From positions 3,562,001 through 3,626,000 of the forward strand of contig OW387133.1 in NCBI GenBank assembly GCA_936440205.1: a DNA stretch of 64,000 bases, written 5' to 3'. This document shows positions 22,701-33,307 of this stretch, one piece after another. A program made the position numbers and the translations under genes. Every line of letters begins with the position of its first letter. Position 1 is the stretch's first letter. Below the pieces are notes generated by a model, which saw only the letters and a program-made list of their open reading frames with translations, was not told the origin of the DNA and did no database searches. The stretch is from Lepidonotus clava. Lineage: Eukaryota; Annelida; Polychaeta; Phyllodocida; Polynoidae.

Positions 22701-23150
22701 CATCAAGCCTACAGGCGGGGTAGACTTGCTACTATATGTATTTCACTTCACCTGATAGTTTACTTACCGCACGACTATTTACTCTTATTCTTCACAATGC
22801 TGATTATCTATAGATATAAGCCTGGTACCTAAAATACAATGAATAATAATCTATAATAAATAAATAAAAAAAGAACGTTTATTTTCACTTTAAGAACTGA
22901 TCTTGTTCATTAAATCCTCAGTAAAAACGAATCCTAAAGTATGATATAATTATTGCAGTTCCGATGAGCTGCAATAATGTCATATCACTTTCATATATCT
23001 TTTGCTCACATATTTTACAATTTTATCCTTCTTGTCTCCGTATTCCTTTCCTTTCCTGATAAACAGGAAAACATTTTAAAGTGAAAATCTTGATATGGAG
23101 ATGCACAACTCTACGTTCCTTGCTCGGCCATCTTGACAGGTATATATACT
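22701..23150. other. Unassigned AT-rich stretch
   Basis: Nothing recognisable. Only short AT-rich runs. Confidence 0.35.
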
Positions 23151-23790
23151 GGGTAAAGTGGTGTTGATGGGCAGCAGGAGGGACGCTGGGGGGACGCTGG
23201 GGAGGCGTCCAAGAGGCAGCGATCTTCTAATAAACCCACCGGTACCAGGTAATAATTGACCATCTAGGACCTAACACCCTCCCCGTCCCCTGGGGCCCTG
23301 CCAGGCTTGCATAAGGCGTCTTCATCAGCGCTGCTCATCACCTAACCATTGTCGTCTGCTTTTTCCCGCGCTTTTTTATTTCTCGACTTAATCCCTTCCA
23401 AATCATAACTTTTTCACTGACAATTTTTATCACACTTACAAATAGTTACAAAAAGATGTTTTCATTTCAGAAATCCAATGTTACCTGCATAAAAATATGG
23501 ATTTTTGGTTGTCTTCTTCAATGAAAAGCGCAGAAATGTAAGCTATGGACAGAAGAGTTAGCCTAATCCTTGGCCGGGGATATTGCAGGGACGTGCGGGG
23601 AGAAGTGTGTGGGTGATAATGGGGAGAGGTTGGCGGCCATTGTCGTCTGGAGAAGTGACAACCAATCAGCGGCCGTCGGGGAGCTGGTGCGCGGCGGGCA
23701 GTCCGCTTGTCACCAGCCTCTTCTGGGCCTACTTCGGAGCCTCGTTATGAGGTCCACTTAGCGCGTTTTATTGGAGCAGACAACAACCGG
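23151..23790. promoter_or_regulatory. Island with GTCGTCTGC and GGGACGCTG motifs
   Basis: GGGACGCTGGGGGGACGCTG at about 23181-23200 mirrors the AGCGTCCCC pair at 13690. ATTGTCGTCTGCTTTTTCCC continues into CGCGC (23348-), pairing the recurrent motif directly with an E2F-like site. ATTGTCGTCTGG is at about 23639, and GAGCAGACAACAA (about 23774) is a degenerate copy. An AT-rich segment (23390-23560) splits the island. Confidence 0.45.
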
Positions 23791-24461
23791 GGGGCGCGCC
23801 CTCAGTCATATAAACCTGTATACCGTTAGAACGCCGCGTTCTACTATACATGTAGATGGTGGGGATGGCGAAATATTAGAAAGTATCAGACAGTAAGAAA
23901 AGGGCAATGCAGGAGCAGATCCTGAGCCATCTTGGGAACAAAGCACTCCCCGCCTCCCTATGATAAAATGGAAAATTAACATCAGAAATTGTATTAATCT
24001 TACAATGTTAATTACAAAAAAATCATCCCTCGGTCGGGGGTGGGGTGGCGGGGGAGGCGCCCCTTTTGCTTCTATTGTAATTTGCAATGTAGTGCAAATG
24101 ATAATTGGTAACTATGGCTAGATGTACTAGACAGCACCCCATACCCCCTTCTTAGCCAAGTAAAGATATTTTCTCTTTTCTTCTTTTATTTAAGTATTGA
24201 AAGGGTCGCACACGGGTATTAGAAATAAGAAGTTGGAGGGCAGGGAGGTAAGTGATGGTCAGGGGCAGAGGCCGAAAAGGGAAGGGTGTTGCTATGTGAA
24301 TTTAACAACGGTTTAAGTCAAAGTGTTAATGTAAAGGGATGGTCAAGAAATGCCCTTGTTGATTTAGAAATGCCCTTATACCTGCATACATATAGCATAA
24401 ATGCCTATATCGCTTCATTAATTTTGAAGATTGCCCATGTCGCCATGGCGAATAATTTAGC
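23791..24461. other. Unassigned stretch
   Basis: No gene or repeat recognised with confidence. Confidence 0.35.
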
Positions 24462-24785
24462 GGTCAATTCACCCTACCATGGATAGCTCATTTATAGTAT
24501 TTTAAGCACCTGCAGGCTAATTTTCACCAAATTTGTCGACAAATTTCCTTGAAAAACTATAGAAAATTTACGAATAATTGTCATATTTCCACCTATAATA
24601 AATGAATTTTCAAACAACGTGGAAAATATGTAATGTATATGGATACAAATTTAAAAAATAATGATCATTAGGTTTTCTTTATGTCATACTTGAACTTGTG
24701 ACATGATTAATGAAAATTTCCATGATAAAAGCTAACCTGCAGGTAAAAGTCAAGAAATTGGCTATCCGTGGTAGGGTGAATTGCC
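24462..24785. mobile_element. TIR element, GGTCAATTCACCCTACCA ends
   Basis: GGTCAATTCACCCTACCATG at the left end is mirrored by 'gtggtagggtgaattgcc' at the right. Inside these, TAAGCACCTGCAGGCTAA and CTAACCTGCAGGTAAAAG also mirror each other. A relative lies at 11030-11395. About 324 bp, AT-rich and non-coding. Confidence 0.7.
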
Positions 24786-25059
24786 CTATAAAAGTGGACA
24801 AGACAGGATTTCCGAAAGGGGGGTCAGTATATATTGGGTAAGTACTAAAGTATTGTTCACTCGCATGCATGTTTGCTGCACTTTTTGTAGTTTAGAGGTC
24901 CACCAAAAGGGGGTTATAGACCCCCTGGACCCCTTCCCCCTTGGATTCGCCCCTGCACTAAAACAAAGGATGCAGATGAGGAACAGGGGGGAGCAGGGGT
25001 GGCGGGTGGCGAGTAGAAGGTGTAGGAGCAGAAGATTAGGGGGAGGGGCTAGAAAGGTG
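24786..25059. other. Unassigned stretch with a CCCCTG-type TIR remnant
   Basis: GGATTCGCCCCTG at about 24943-24955 resembles the right end of the CAGGGGCGGATCC family. No left partner is obvious. Confidence 0.35.
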
Positions 25060-25656
25060 CACTGAAAATCCAGCCTCGTCGTATACTTGTCAAATTGACA
25101 AGTTTAGCCTTGTCAAAGTGACGGTGGCAAAATCAACAAGTTTGAAGGTAAAACCTCGTCAAAAACTAGTCAAAAATTTGGAAACTGGTCAAAAACTTGT
25201 CAAACTTTCCCCAACATTCTGCCCCTAGCTGCCCAATGCTGCCCGCCACTTATAGTACCTAACTCTATCTCTTTTACTTACCTCGCATGAAGAACGTTAT
25301 TACAGGAGCATCCAAGTATAATAATTTAAACTGTATTTAGTATTTTAAAATAGTTTGACAGAGTTAATCATACTCTTAAGCTTATGGTGTCACAAAAGGA
25401 ACTATTTGAAAACAATATTCTAAGGTTATGGTTAAACCTCATGTTTATGCCACTGTTTTTAAATGGGTTTCTATCAAATTACCCCTTCAGAGGATGACAA
25501 AAATAATTTTCTGTCAATTTAATAGTTTACATTGAGAAAAACTAACTTTAGCTCCCCCTATAATTTGACCAGTTTTGTGACAAGTTTATGAAACGAGGCT
25601 AAACTTGTCAAAATGACATGTATTTGACAAATTTAGGACCATTTTTGTTTTCAGTG
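25060..25656. mobile_element. TIR element, CACTGAAAA ends with TTGTCAAA-rich interior
   Basis: It begins CACTGAAAA and ends TTTTCAGTG. Both ends continue into AACTTGTCAAA / TTTGACAAGTT inverted motifs and 'gcctcgt' / 'acgaggc'. About 597 bp, non-coding. The superfamily is not determined; a target duplication is not obvious. Confidence 0.65.
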
Positions 25657-26506
25657 TGTTGGGGGCACAAGGGGGGGCAGGGGGAGGTAGAAGGAGGAGG
25701 AGGGTGTAGGTCAGGAGGAATTGACGCCCGTGAGACACAGACACGTGTTTGGGCCATCCAGGGTGTGCTTTTGGCCCACTAATGGATGTAAGGGGGGAGG
25801 GGGTTAGGGCGGGTTGGACCATATATTCCACTACGTGGCAGACAAAACTGCTTAAGATAGTGAGGTTTTAAGGCTAAAGATTGCGAGTGTGTCCATTTCA
25901 GGTAGGAAAGATTGTGAGTAGGTGCTTCTGATAGTTACGAACATGTTGGTAACTTTCGGTAGGGACACTCCCTAACTCTGGCATCTCAAAAAATCAGGAG
26001 CAAACGTGGGTAACAAGTTTTCTCAGGTATATTCCATCTCAAGATGTTTTACATGGACCCTACAAATAGGGAATTCCTCCGGATCTTTGGATTTTTTGCC
26101 AAACATCGGCAGAATTACAATGGATCGGGAGCCAAAGATCATGTAGTGGAATACGGCCTTTAGAGGGGGGTGTGGGGGCGCGCGGGGGGGGGGGGGGGGG
26201 TGGGGTGTGGACGGCAGAAGGGGGCAGGGGTGTGTGACACATTGATTGAGTCACAATACAAGATGACCTTCTGAATGTCATCCCTCTGCCACCTGACTCC
26301 CCGCTCTGCCCCTAGAGGGCGGCATTAAACAGGGGGGGGGGGGGGGGTGGCAAGGTAGTGCTGCTTAAACGTGTATGACAAAATGTAAATATATTTGATA
26401 TCATTAGAATATATTTATATTTGTTTCCTTTATCTACAAACATACAGAAATGACATCACTGTGATGGAGTTTCTAAGGGAATTCTGATCAGGTTCAGGCT
26501 ATCTGT
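25657..26506. other. Unassigned stretch with G-runs
   Basis: No gene. Long G-runs lie at about 26186-26200 and 26332-26347. GCCCCTAGAGGGCGGC at about 26309 is weakly CTCF-like. Confidence 0.35.
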
Positions 26507-26618
26507 CAGGGGCGGATATAGGAATTTTTAAAAGGGGGGGAGGGCGTGTGCTATAGCAACATTTCCCCCGGGGGCCCTCCGGTTCCAGGGATTTTACAAT
26601 AAAAAATTTGATATTTGG

Positions 26619-26691
<73 letters not shown>

Positions 26692-26700
26692 GGGGGGGGG
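26507..26700. repeat. CAGGGGCGGAT-type remnant containing a (CA)n microsatellite
   Basis: CAGGGGCGGATATAGG opens the segment, as in the 5-bp-duplication TIR family. A pure CA tract of about 68 bases (26620-26688) follows, then a G-run. The right element end was not found. Confidence 0.7.
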
Positions 26701-27394
26701 GGTGCGTGCCTCCCTAACCCTCTGAGTTTCTAAAGCTAAGGCCATATAATGTATAGAAAATAGGATCAAACATCCATACAACATTTCAGGTCTACTTATA
26801 ATTCCCTGACTGAAATTTGGTTCTCCCGAAGACTTGGAGGTTTGGCCCAGTCAGGTTACTCCGTGCTCCCCTGACTTTGACACTTTTTCTATTTTCTTGG
26901 ATAATTGTCAGAGTGGGGCTCTTTGTACCGAAGGTGGTGTGTAACAGACCTGGAGCTTTACCCCATTAGATGGGGTGTTAGCCGGGAAAAGGCCGCAGGG
27001 TCTGCTGCCGCTGAGGCCAGTGACAAAACACAGAGGATATTCTATAGACATTACTTAAGAAATTGTTTGATAAAAGTATGCGTAATAAAGTACAGTGAAC
27101 ACAACAGAACACATACGATACATAATCCGCCTCATAGGTAGAGGTAGTCCGAGTCTGTTAGGCCCTATAATAATAAAGATTATAAAGAAAAAGGGTGTGG
27201 TGGGCGGGGAAAATGAATACCTGTGTCCGCAATGGTCGGCTGGTAAGAAGTGGCGGGAGAGCTAGTGTCCTGTAGGCTGTGAGTGGTCAGCTGGATCATG
27301 TGACCTATGGGCCAATGAGGTGGTGTCTTATGTCCCCGTATGATAGGGTAATGAGCCGCCATTTGCCAGCCGGCCAATGCCTGTCCAAATTCCT
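26701..27394. other. Unassigned stretch
   Basis: No gene recognised. 27200-27390 is mildly GC-rich and contains TGGCGGGAGA at about 27252, but has no other site clusters. Confidence 0.35.
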
Positions 27395-27770
27395 ACCCAA
27401 GCAAGAATACAAAGCTATTACAACATTGCAGCAATGGTCTGTTTAGTTCTGCTTTGTTTCTTGTTATGTTAAGTTATTTTGATGGCTCCCAAATACGACT
27501 TTAGAGCCTAACATTGTGACATTGCACTGTAATGTTATTGTGATATTCTATCTTCTCACATTCTTTCATTTAAAAATAATGTTATTATAACATTCTATAT
27601 TAGTAAGGAGTAAGGTCTCAACTTCACCAAAATGTAATGTTATCGTAATACTCTTTTGCCCAAATTTCAACCTAACCTATGATAACATAACTGTTACATG
27701 AAATTTTAACAGATTGACCAAAAAGGTATGGTCGCAGAACATGTCCTTTATGGTGCTGCTTGGCTGGGTA
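27395..27770. mobile_element. GTTGCAGCAACG-family TIR element
   Basis: Runs from CCCAAGCAAGAATA to GCTGCTTGGCTGGG and carries the family blocks TTGCAGCAAT, TTTTGATGGCTCCCAA, 'aaggtctcaacttcacc' and GACCAAAAAGGTATGGTCG. Non-coding. Confidence 0.75.
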
Positions 27771-28500
27771 GACCAACCATAATCATTCCATGCATTAATT
27801 TGGATACTCCCCCCATAAGAAATTATAAAATTGCAAAATTGTAATTTAAGTTTTTACCTCTTTCTTAGGCAGGAAACATATATTTGAACATGTCAAACGT
27901 ATTTTCCTTTATTTTTTTTCCAAATAGTTATGGCTCAGAGTGGCTTCAGAAACTCGTTCATTTTTATAGTACCAGACCGTTCTGAGCTTACCTAAGATTT
28001 TCGTTTGATATTCACAGATCATTTTATATCCTGACGGAGACCAGAAACCTAAAAAATAAATAAATAAGATAAAATAAAATAAACATATATTTATACATAC
28101 ATTTTACTGTTGTTTTCAACCAACCTTATAAAAATGCGAACCTAACTAAGCATTTTTCTCCAAATAAATGAAACACGACTAAAGAAGCAAGAAGAGTAAA
28201 AGTATGGGGGAGTGTTGCCGTGTAGGAGTATATATTGTTGAGAATAACCCCCCAAAAAAGTATTCATTTCACTAAGACGCATCTCGTCCCCGTTCCTTCT
28301 GGGTATGAGACAAAGGGGAGACGCTGTCATATACAAGGTCAAAGGAACGCTCTCCATACACAGGTCGAGTGGGTAACAAGTCTCCTTGGTAACCAGCAAC
28401 GGGACGCAGTATGCTGCGAGCTAAAGTAGGGGTGTAACTTTAGGGGGAACAAAGTTCTGGCGACGCAGGAACATTGGCGGGAAAAAGTGCTTGAGAAGGG
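27771..28500. other. Unassigned stretch
   Basis: No gene recognised. TTGGCGGGAAAAAG (reversed E2F-like) lies at about 28472, next to the motif pair that follows. Confidence 0.35.
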
Positions 28501-28570
28501 CCCGGAAGTGCGCGCTTTGTTCATCCGATTGTCGTCTGCTTAGGGGAAAATGTCGTCTGCTGGAAGCTGT
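28501..28570. promoter_or_regulatory. Pair of GTCGTCTGCT motifs
   Basis: GATTGTCGTCTGCT (28527-28540) and AAATGTCGTCTGCT (28548-28561) lie about 21 bp apart in the same orientation, close to two helical turns. CCGGAAGTG (ETS-like) is at about 28502. No gene start can be assigned. Confidence 0.4.
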
Positions 28571-28731
28571 CCTTTTCAAAGGGACCGTTCAGTGTGGGGA
28601 GGTCCTCAGAAGTAAAGTTCGGCTTTCTGGATGGCTTTATATCACAATGTGTGTATGTCTTGGGGCACATTTTTGAGTGTTTCTTACACCCCATTGTGAA
28701 GGGCTGCCTTATATAAGTTATCCTTTTTGAT

Positions 28732-28802
28732 GTACTTTTACGACATACGCGGATAAGCATCATTCGCTTTTTGAAGTACTTTTACGACATATGCGGATAA
28801 GC
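28732..28802. repeat. Two tandem 44-bp units
   Basis: GTACTTTTACGACATACGCG at 28732 recurs at 28776 with one change. Each is followed by GATAAGC. Confidence 0.8.
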
Positions 28803-29631
28803 GTAGTTCGGGGAGGGTATTGCGAGAACACTTACACACTGTTTTTAATATTTAGAGGCTTGTTTTTTCAATACTTCAAAGATTGTTTCGCAGTTGCAAC
28901 ATATGTATGCCTCATGCATTGAATAGACATTCAGTTTCACAGCATCACAGGCTTTGTTGAATAGAAATAGAGAAATAGAAGTTACAGTTATCTGTAACAA
29001 TTGCAGCTGTTTCAGATAACGAAAACACATGCACATGTTGTTTCATGTATTCGCTATAACCACATGAACTTAAACAAATTGAATTATCTTAACCTTTTTA
29101 ACCTCTCCATAATCAAGTAACGCATCATTTACATATATGTACATGTATGTGTTTGTAAAGTTGACAGTTCTGAAAGGACCAATAAAGATTAAATCAGTTC
29201 CTTCAGAAATCTAATGTAAATTCAGTATTTTCGAAGGTTTTGTTATTTATTACATTCGTTTTGCCTGTCGGACCTTTTTTTCTAAACGTGAGCACTACAG
29301 TGCGTGAAATGTTGATTTTATCCATGGTATTTCTATTCTGTAATATATCATATTTTGTCAGTGATCTTCTTTCTTTTTGAATAGTGCAGTTTAGATACAT
29401 TATGATATTTTACGAAAGTTACGAAGTTTTACTGACTTCTATTGTTAGCGGAGGTCAGCCATCAAAATAAATTGTTGACCAGTGTTCAACAAGAGTGATT
29501 GATTTGGCCAACTTTGTGTTTATGGGCATCTTACTCTTTTGGGCGATAAGATCAGAAATCTATTAGGCATTGGACAATCACTTGGAAACTTGACTTGCAT
29601 GTATACCTGTAGCCTACTTGGAAGTACCCAA
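28803..29631. other. Unassigned AT-rich stretch
   Basis: Only short AT-driven frames. Nothing recognisable. Confidence 0.4.
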
Positions 29632-30003
29632 CCCAGGCAAACAGCGATGTAACAAGCATGCTCTGTGACTGTATGTTTTTTTGGTTAGTCTGTAACCTGC
29701 CCAATTTTCACGAAACAGTTACGTTACTTTAGGTAATGTAGAGACTTACAAAGAAAGAATGTTATAATAACATTGTATTTTAGTGAAGTTGAGACCTTAC
29801 TTATAAATAATGTTATAATAATGTTGTTATAACATGAAAGAATGTTACAAGAATGTCACAATAATCATGTCTGTCACACTGCCATGTTGCAATGTTAGGT
29901 TCTACGGTTTTGGGTGACATGAAAATAACGTAACAAGAACCAAAGCAGAACTAGACCGAATGTTATGATAACATTAAATTATAACTTCATATTCTTGCTT
30001 GGG
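29632..30003. mobile_element. GTTGCAGCAACG-family TIR element
   Basis: It begins CCCAGGCAAACAGCGATGT and ends ATATTCTTGCTTGGG. Interior blocks are shared with 16857-17080 and, in opposite orientation, with 27395-27770. Non-coding. Confidence 0.75.
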
Positions 30004-30504
30004 AAGGAAACTGTACCTGACCCCCTCACAACCCCAGCACCCGGTGGACTACTGGGTGGGGTGGGGGTGGGGGTGAGTTGGGCGGGGGATGAGACGTCGG
30101 AAGTCGGGACAAATCAGTGGTGATTACAGAACCACTTAGGGAAATATTACCATTAATCATGAGGGGCGACAACATGTCTTATTATTATCATTCGTACCCT
30201 ATGACCATCTTGTAATTACCCCAACCTTCATGGATGCATATGGCACAAACACATATTCGTGTCGGACATGTTGGTGTTAACAATGTTTCATTGAAATGCC
30301 TTGTAAGAAAGCCGCTGTCATTTCAGGATATGATCATGATTAGGAGATTGTAAATATTACCACTATAGAATTGAATCACTTAGTTGCTGAATGACCCATA
30401 GTTCCCGTTTTTAACTCTATTATAGCGTGCCCACATGAGCAGCCTGCACAACCCATAGTATACATTGATGTTTTCGACAGTAGGCAGAATCTCTTAACCC
30501 AATT
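30004..30504. other. Unassigned stretch
   Basis: Nothing recognisable apart from a G-rich tract at 30050-30090. Confidence 0.35.
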
Positions 30505-30810
30505 TAGAATATAGTGTTATTATAACTTTGCTGCAACGTTCTCATCAGTTCTGCTTTGGTTCTTGTTACATTCTTTTGATCGCACCCAAAAATGTCTTTA
30601 GAACCTAACATTGCGATGTCACACCTACCGTTATTGTGACATTCTTGTTATATTCTTTCACATTATAATAATTATGTTTTATTACATTCTTTACTGTTAA
30701 GTCTCAACTTTACCTAAAATAATATACAATCACATGAACAGGGCAGGTTACTGACTGACCAAAAAAGTACAGTCACAGAATGTGCTTGTTATGTCGCTGC
30801 TTGCCTGGAA
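30505..30810. mobile_element. GTTGCAGCAACG-family TIR element, partial
   Basis: Contains TTTGCTGCAACGTTCTCATC at the left and TTATGTCGCTGCTTGCCTGG at the right, with the family's interior blocks in the order of 27395-27770. The outer left end is lost. Confidence 0.7.
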
Positions 30811-31560
30811 AGTCTAAGCCGAAATCTAATTCAGTGTTTGATGTATATATATACAAGGGCAATTACCCCAACATGTTGTGTACAGGAATGTGAGTTAGTC
30901 TCAATTAAAGGTCTTCCTGGTCTCCGTTAATGTACAGATAGTGCGAGGTCACTAAGTGCATAGAGTCACCTACATGATTAAATCTACCATAAATCAAAGT
31001 AACTAGATTCAGATTATGTCTATCTACATGCTTTCGGTATGATTACACCATTAGCCACGGTACTTCGTGGCGTATTAAACATTTCAAAACTGTTCATTCA
31101 TCACGAGTCCTTTAAACCTACACAGTTTATATCATTATGTTACTAAATATTATACCAACTTTAAGCTCTGACTTTATGTGACATTCTTACAAGGGAAATA
31201 ATAAACTGATGTGACATACATCAGTAGAATTATCATTTATATAAACTCAAGCTTCTCTGTTATGTCCCACAAATCAATAAAGGTATTTCAAGTGCTCCCA
31301 TTTCCACTTATAGTAAATATAGCTACAGAAGTTATAGCCAACTAGGGTAAATTATGCGACCATGATTCTTTGTTTTTAGTGTGAACAGAACACACAAAGA
31401 AAGACAACAATGTAGACAGAAAACCACAATAATGTATAGGTTTTTATAGCATATTGTCTTTGTATCCCTTGTTCTGCTACTTCATTCATCCCTGGTTTTC
31501 CTTCATGTGGTCTCTGTGCACGTTTTACCCTCATCAACATGCCACTTTACCCACCGTTTT
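30811..31560. other. Unassigned AT-rich stretch up to the gap
   Basis: Nothing recognisable. Confidence 0.35.
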
Positions 31561-31760
31561 NNNNNNNNNNNNNNNNNNNNNNNNNNNNNNNNNNNNNNNN
31601 NNNNNNNNNNNNNNNNNNNNNNNNNNNNNNNNNNNNNNNNNNNNNNNNNNNNNNNNNNNNNNNNNNNNNNNNNNNNNNNNNNNNNNNNNNNNNNNNNNNN
31701 NNNNNNNNNNNNNNNNNNNNNNNNNNNNNNNNNNNNNNNNNNNNNNNNNNNNNNNNNNNN
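31561..31760. other. Assembly gap (200 N)
   Basis: Exactly 200 N, probably a placeholder, so the true length is unknown. All frames crossing it are meaningless. Confidence 0.99.
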
Positions 31761-32712
31761 TCCCCACCCCATCCTCAATCCAGGGCTGACATTTTCTTCA
31801 GTTGTTATATGTCATTGTATCTGAGCCATTCAAGTTTCGCCTTACAGTTTTTGTGATTGCAAGCATCTAACCAGAAATGTATATGGCCATTGTTAACTAA
31901 ATAAGCAAATCACGAGAGATTTCATATCCCATTCAGGGGGCATCAGGTGGCAGTTGGCCATGCGTTCTGGGACTGATATGTGATACATTCACGACTCCTA
32001 AGTCCGGTCCAAGTTTCTCAAATGATACAGGAGGCGGCTGGTCATGCGCTCTCAGACTGATACCTGAGACAGTCACCACTCCTAAGTCAGATTCATGTTT
32101 ATTAAAGCATATCCTGTTCTTAACTTCTATTATATCAAATGTGGTTACAGGTCCACACACCAGCAAAATCATCTTATACTCTGAGATAAAATGTCAATGC
32201 CAGTGGCACGTGTGGATCCAGAGGGGAGGGGGAGCATGGGTGCATGCGACCGGGGCATTTTTGTTTGTATTTTATTCTATTTTGTCTCAAGTACAAGTTT
32301 CTCAATTGACATTAAGATCCTCCAGTAGTGGTGAATTAATACTATGTAATATAGATTAAGCATATAGAATAGCGATTTATGGTGATAAGGAGTGTGTACA
32401 TACACAATCATATATATGCTTTATCTCAGGAAATGTGAATTTCAGAGCTGCCGATGAAACTGTAATAAAATAGGGAGATCTCCCGTTTTCAGGCTCTCCA
32501 AAATGGGAGTTTTTTTTTCATTTGTAAATTCTTGTGTGTGTGTGTGTGGGGGGGGGGGGGGGGCGGGGGCTGGTTCCCCTAACTTTTTTTTATTTAAATA
32601 AAAATGGCTCAAAGGCAGTTATGTTAACCTACCTACCCCATTTTTTCGACCTATGTTACCTAAACAAAACAATCTATTGTTTTTAGTCTATAATATGAAA
32701 TCACAAGGCTAC
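31761..32712. other. Unassigned stretch
   Basis: No gene. A GT run plus G-run lies at about 32533-32563. A direct repeat, 'cctaagtc' with nearby 'catgcg', occurs at about 31960-32090 in a frame-neutral context. Confidence 0.35.
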
Positions 32713-33307
32713 AGGCGTGTATTATTGGCAGGTGTGTATTATCGGCACCCCCCATATATAGTGTAATATTCCACGTTTCAGACTTTAAAACAAACAAATA
32801 TTGTTATTTTGTTTGTATTTCATAATTTAGTTATAGACTTACACAGTTCTAGCTACACTTAGATAACATAGCATTTAAAAGAAATATTTTGGGCTGTCAC
32901 CAACTATCATGAAACGACCATTTCATCTTAGGTATTATCGGCACCCCCCATAGATGATGTAATATTCCACGTTTTCAGAAGCCACTAAGGTAGAGGTTAT
33001 TTCATTTCATTAGTAGACCCTTAAAAACAAAGAAGGGTGGACATAACAAAACCTTTTCAAAAGGAGTATATCATTGCAACCAATATTAGGCTGGTATACA
33101 AATACAATTTATGAAAAACATATTTCATAATATCGAACTGTAATTACAAAATAATCGAACTAATATTTACCAAATATATTTCTGAAATATATATACTATA
33201 CCATAAGGAGATTCAAATATGCAGAGTCGATATCCTGGAACAAGTTCTCAAAAAACATAAGATAAACTAAGCATACAATGATACCTAAGGTGCCGATAGT
33301 ACACGCC
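32713..33307. mobile_element. TIR element, GGCGTGTATTATYGGCA ends
   Basis: GGCGTGTATTATTGGCA at about 32713 is mirrored by TGCCGATAGTACACGCC at 33291-33307. The left subterminal text TATTATCGGCACCCCCCATA, followed by AATATTCCACGTTT, is repeated inside at about 32932-32980. The interior is AT-rich with no transposase. About 595 bp. A 90-codon frame starting at 33278 overlaps the right end and is not called. Confidence 0.6.

Noticed and set aside
26499-26784. Frames with CVCVCV repeats
   Set aside because: Translation of the (CA)n microsatellite.
31454-31856. Frames across 31561-31760
   Set aside because: They run through the N gap.
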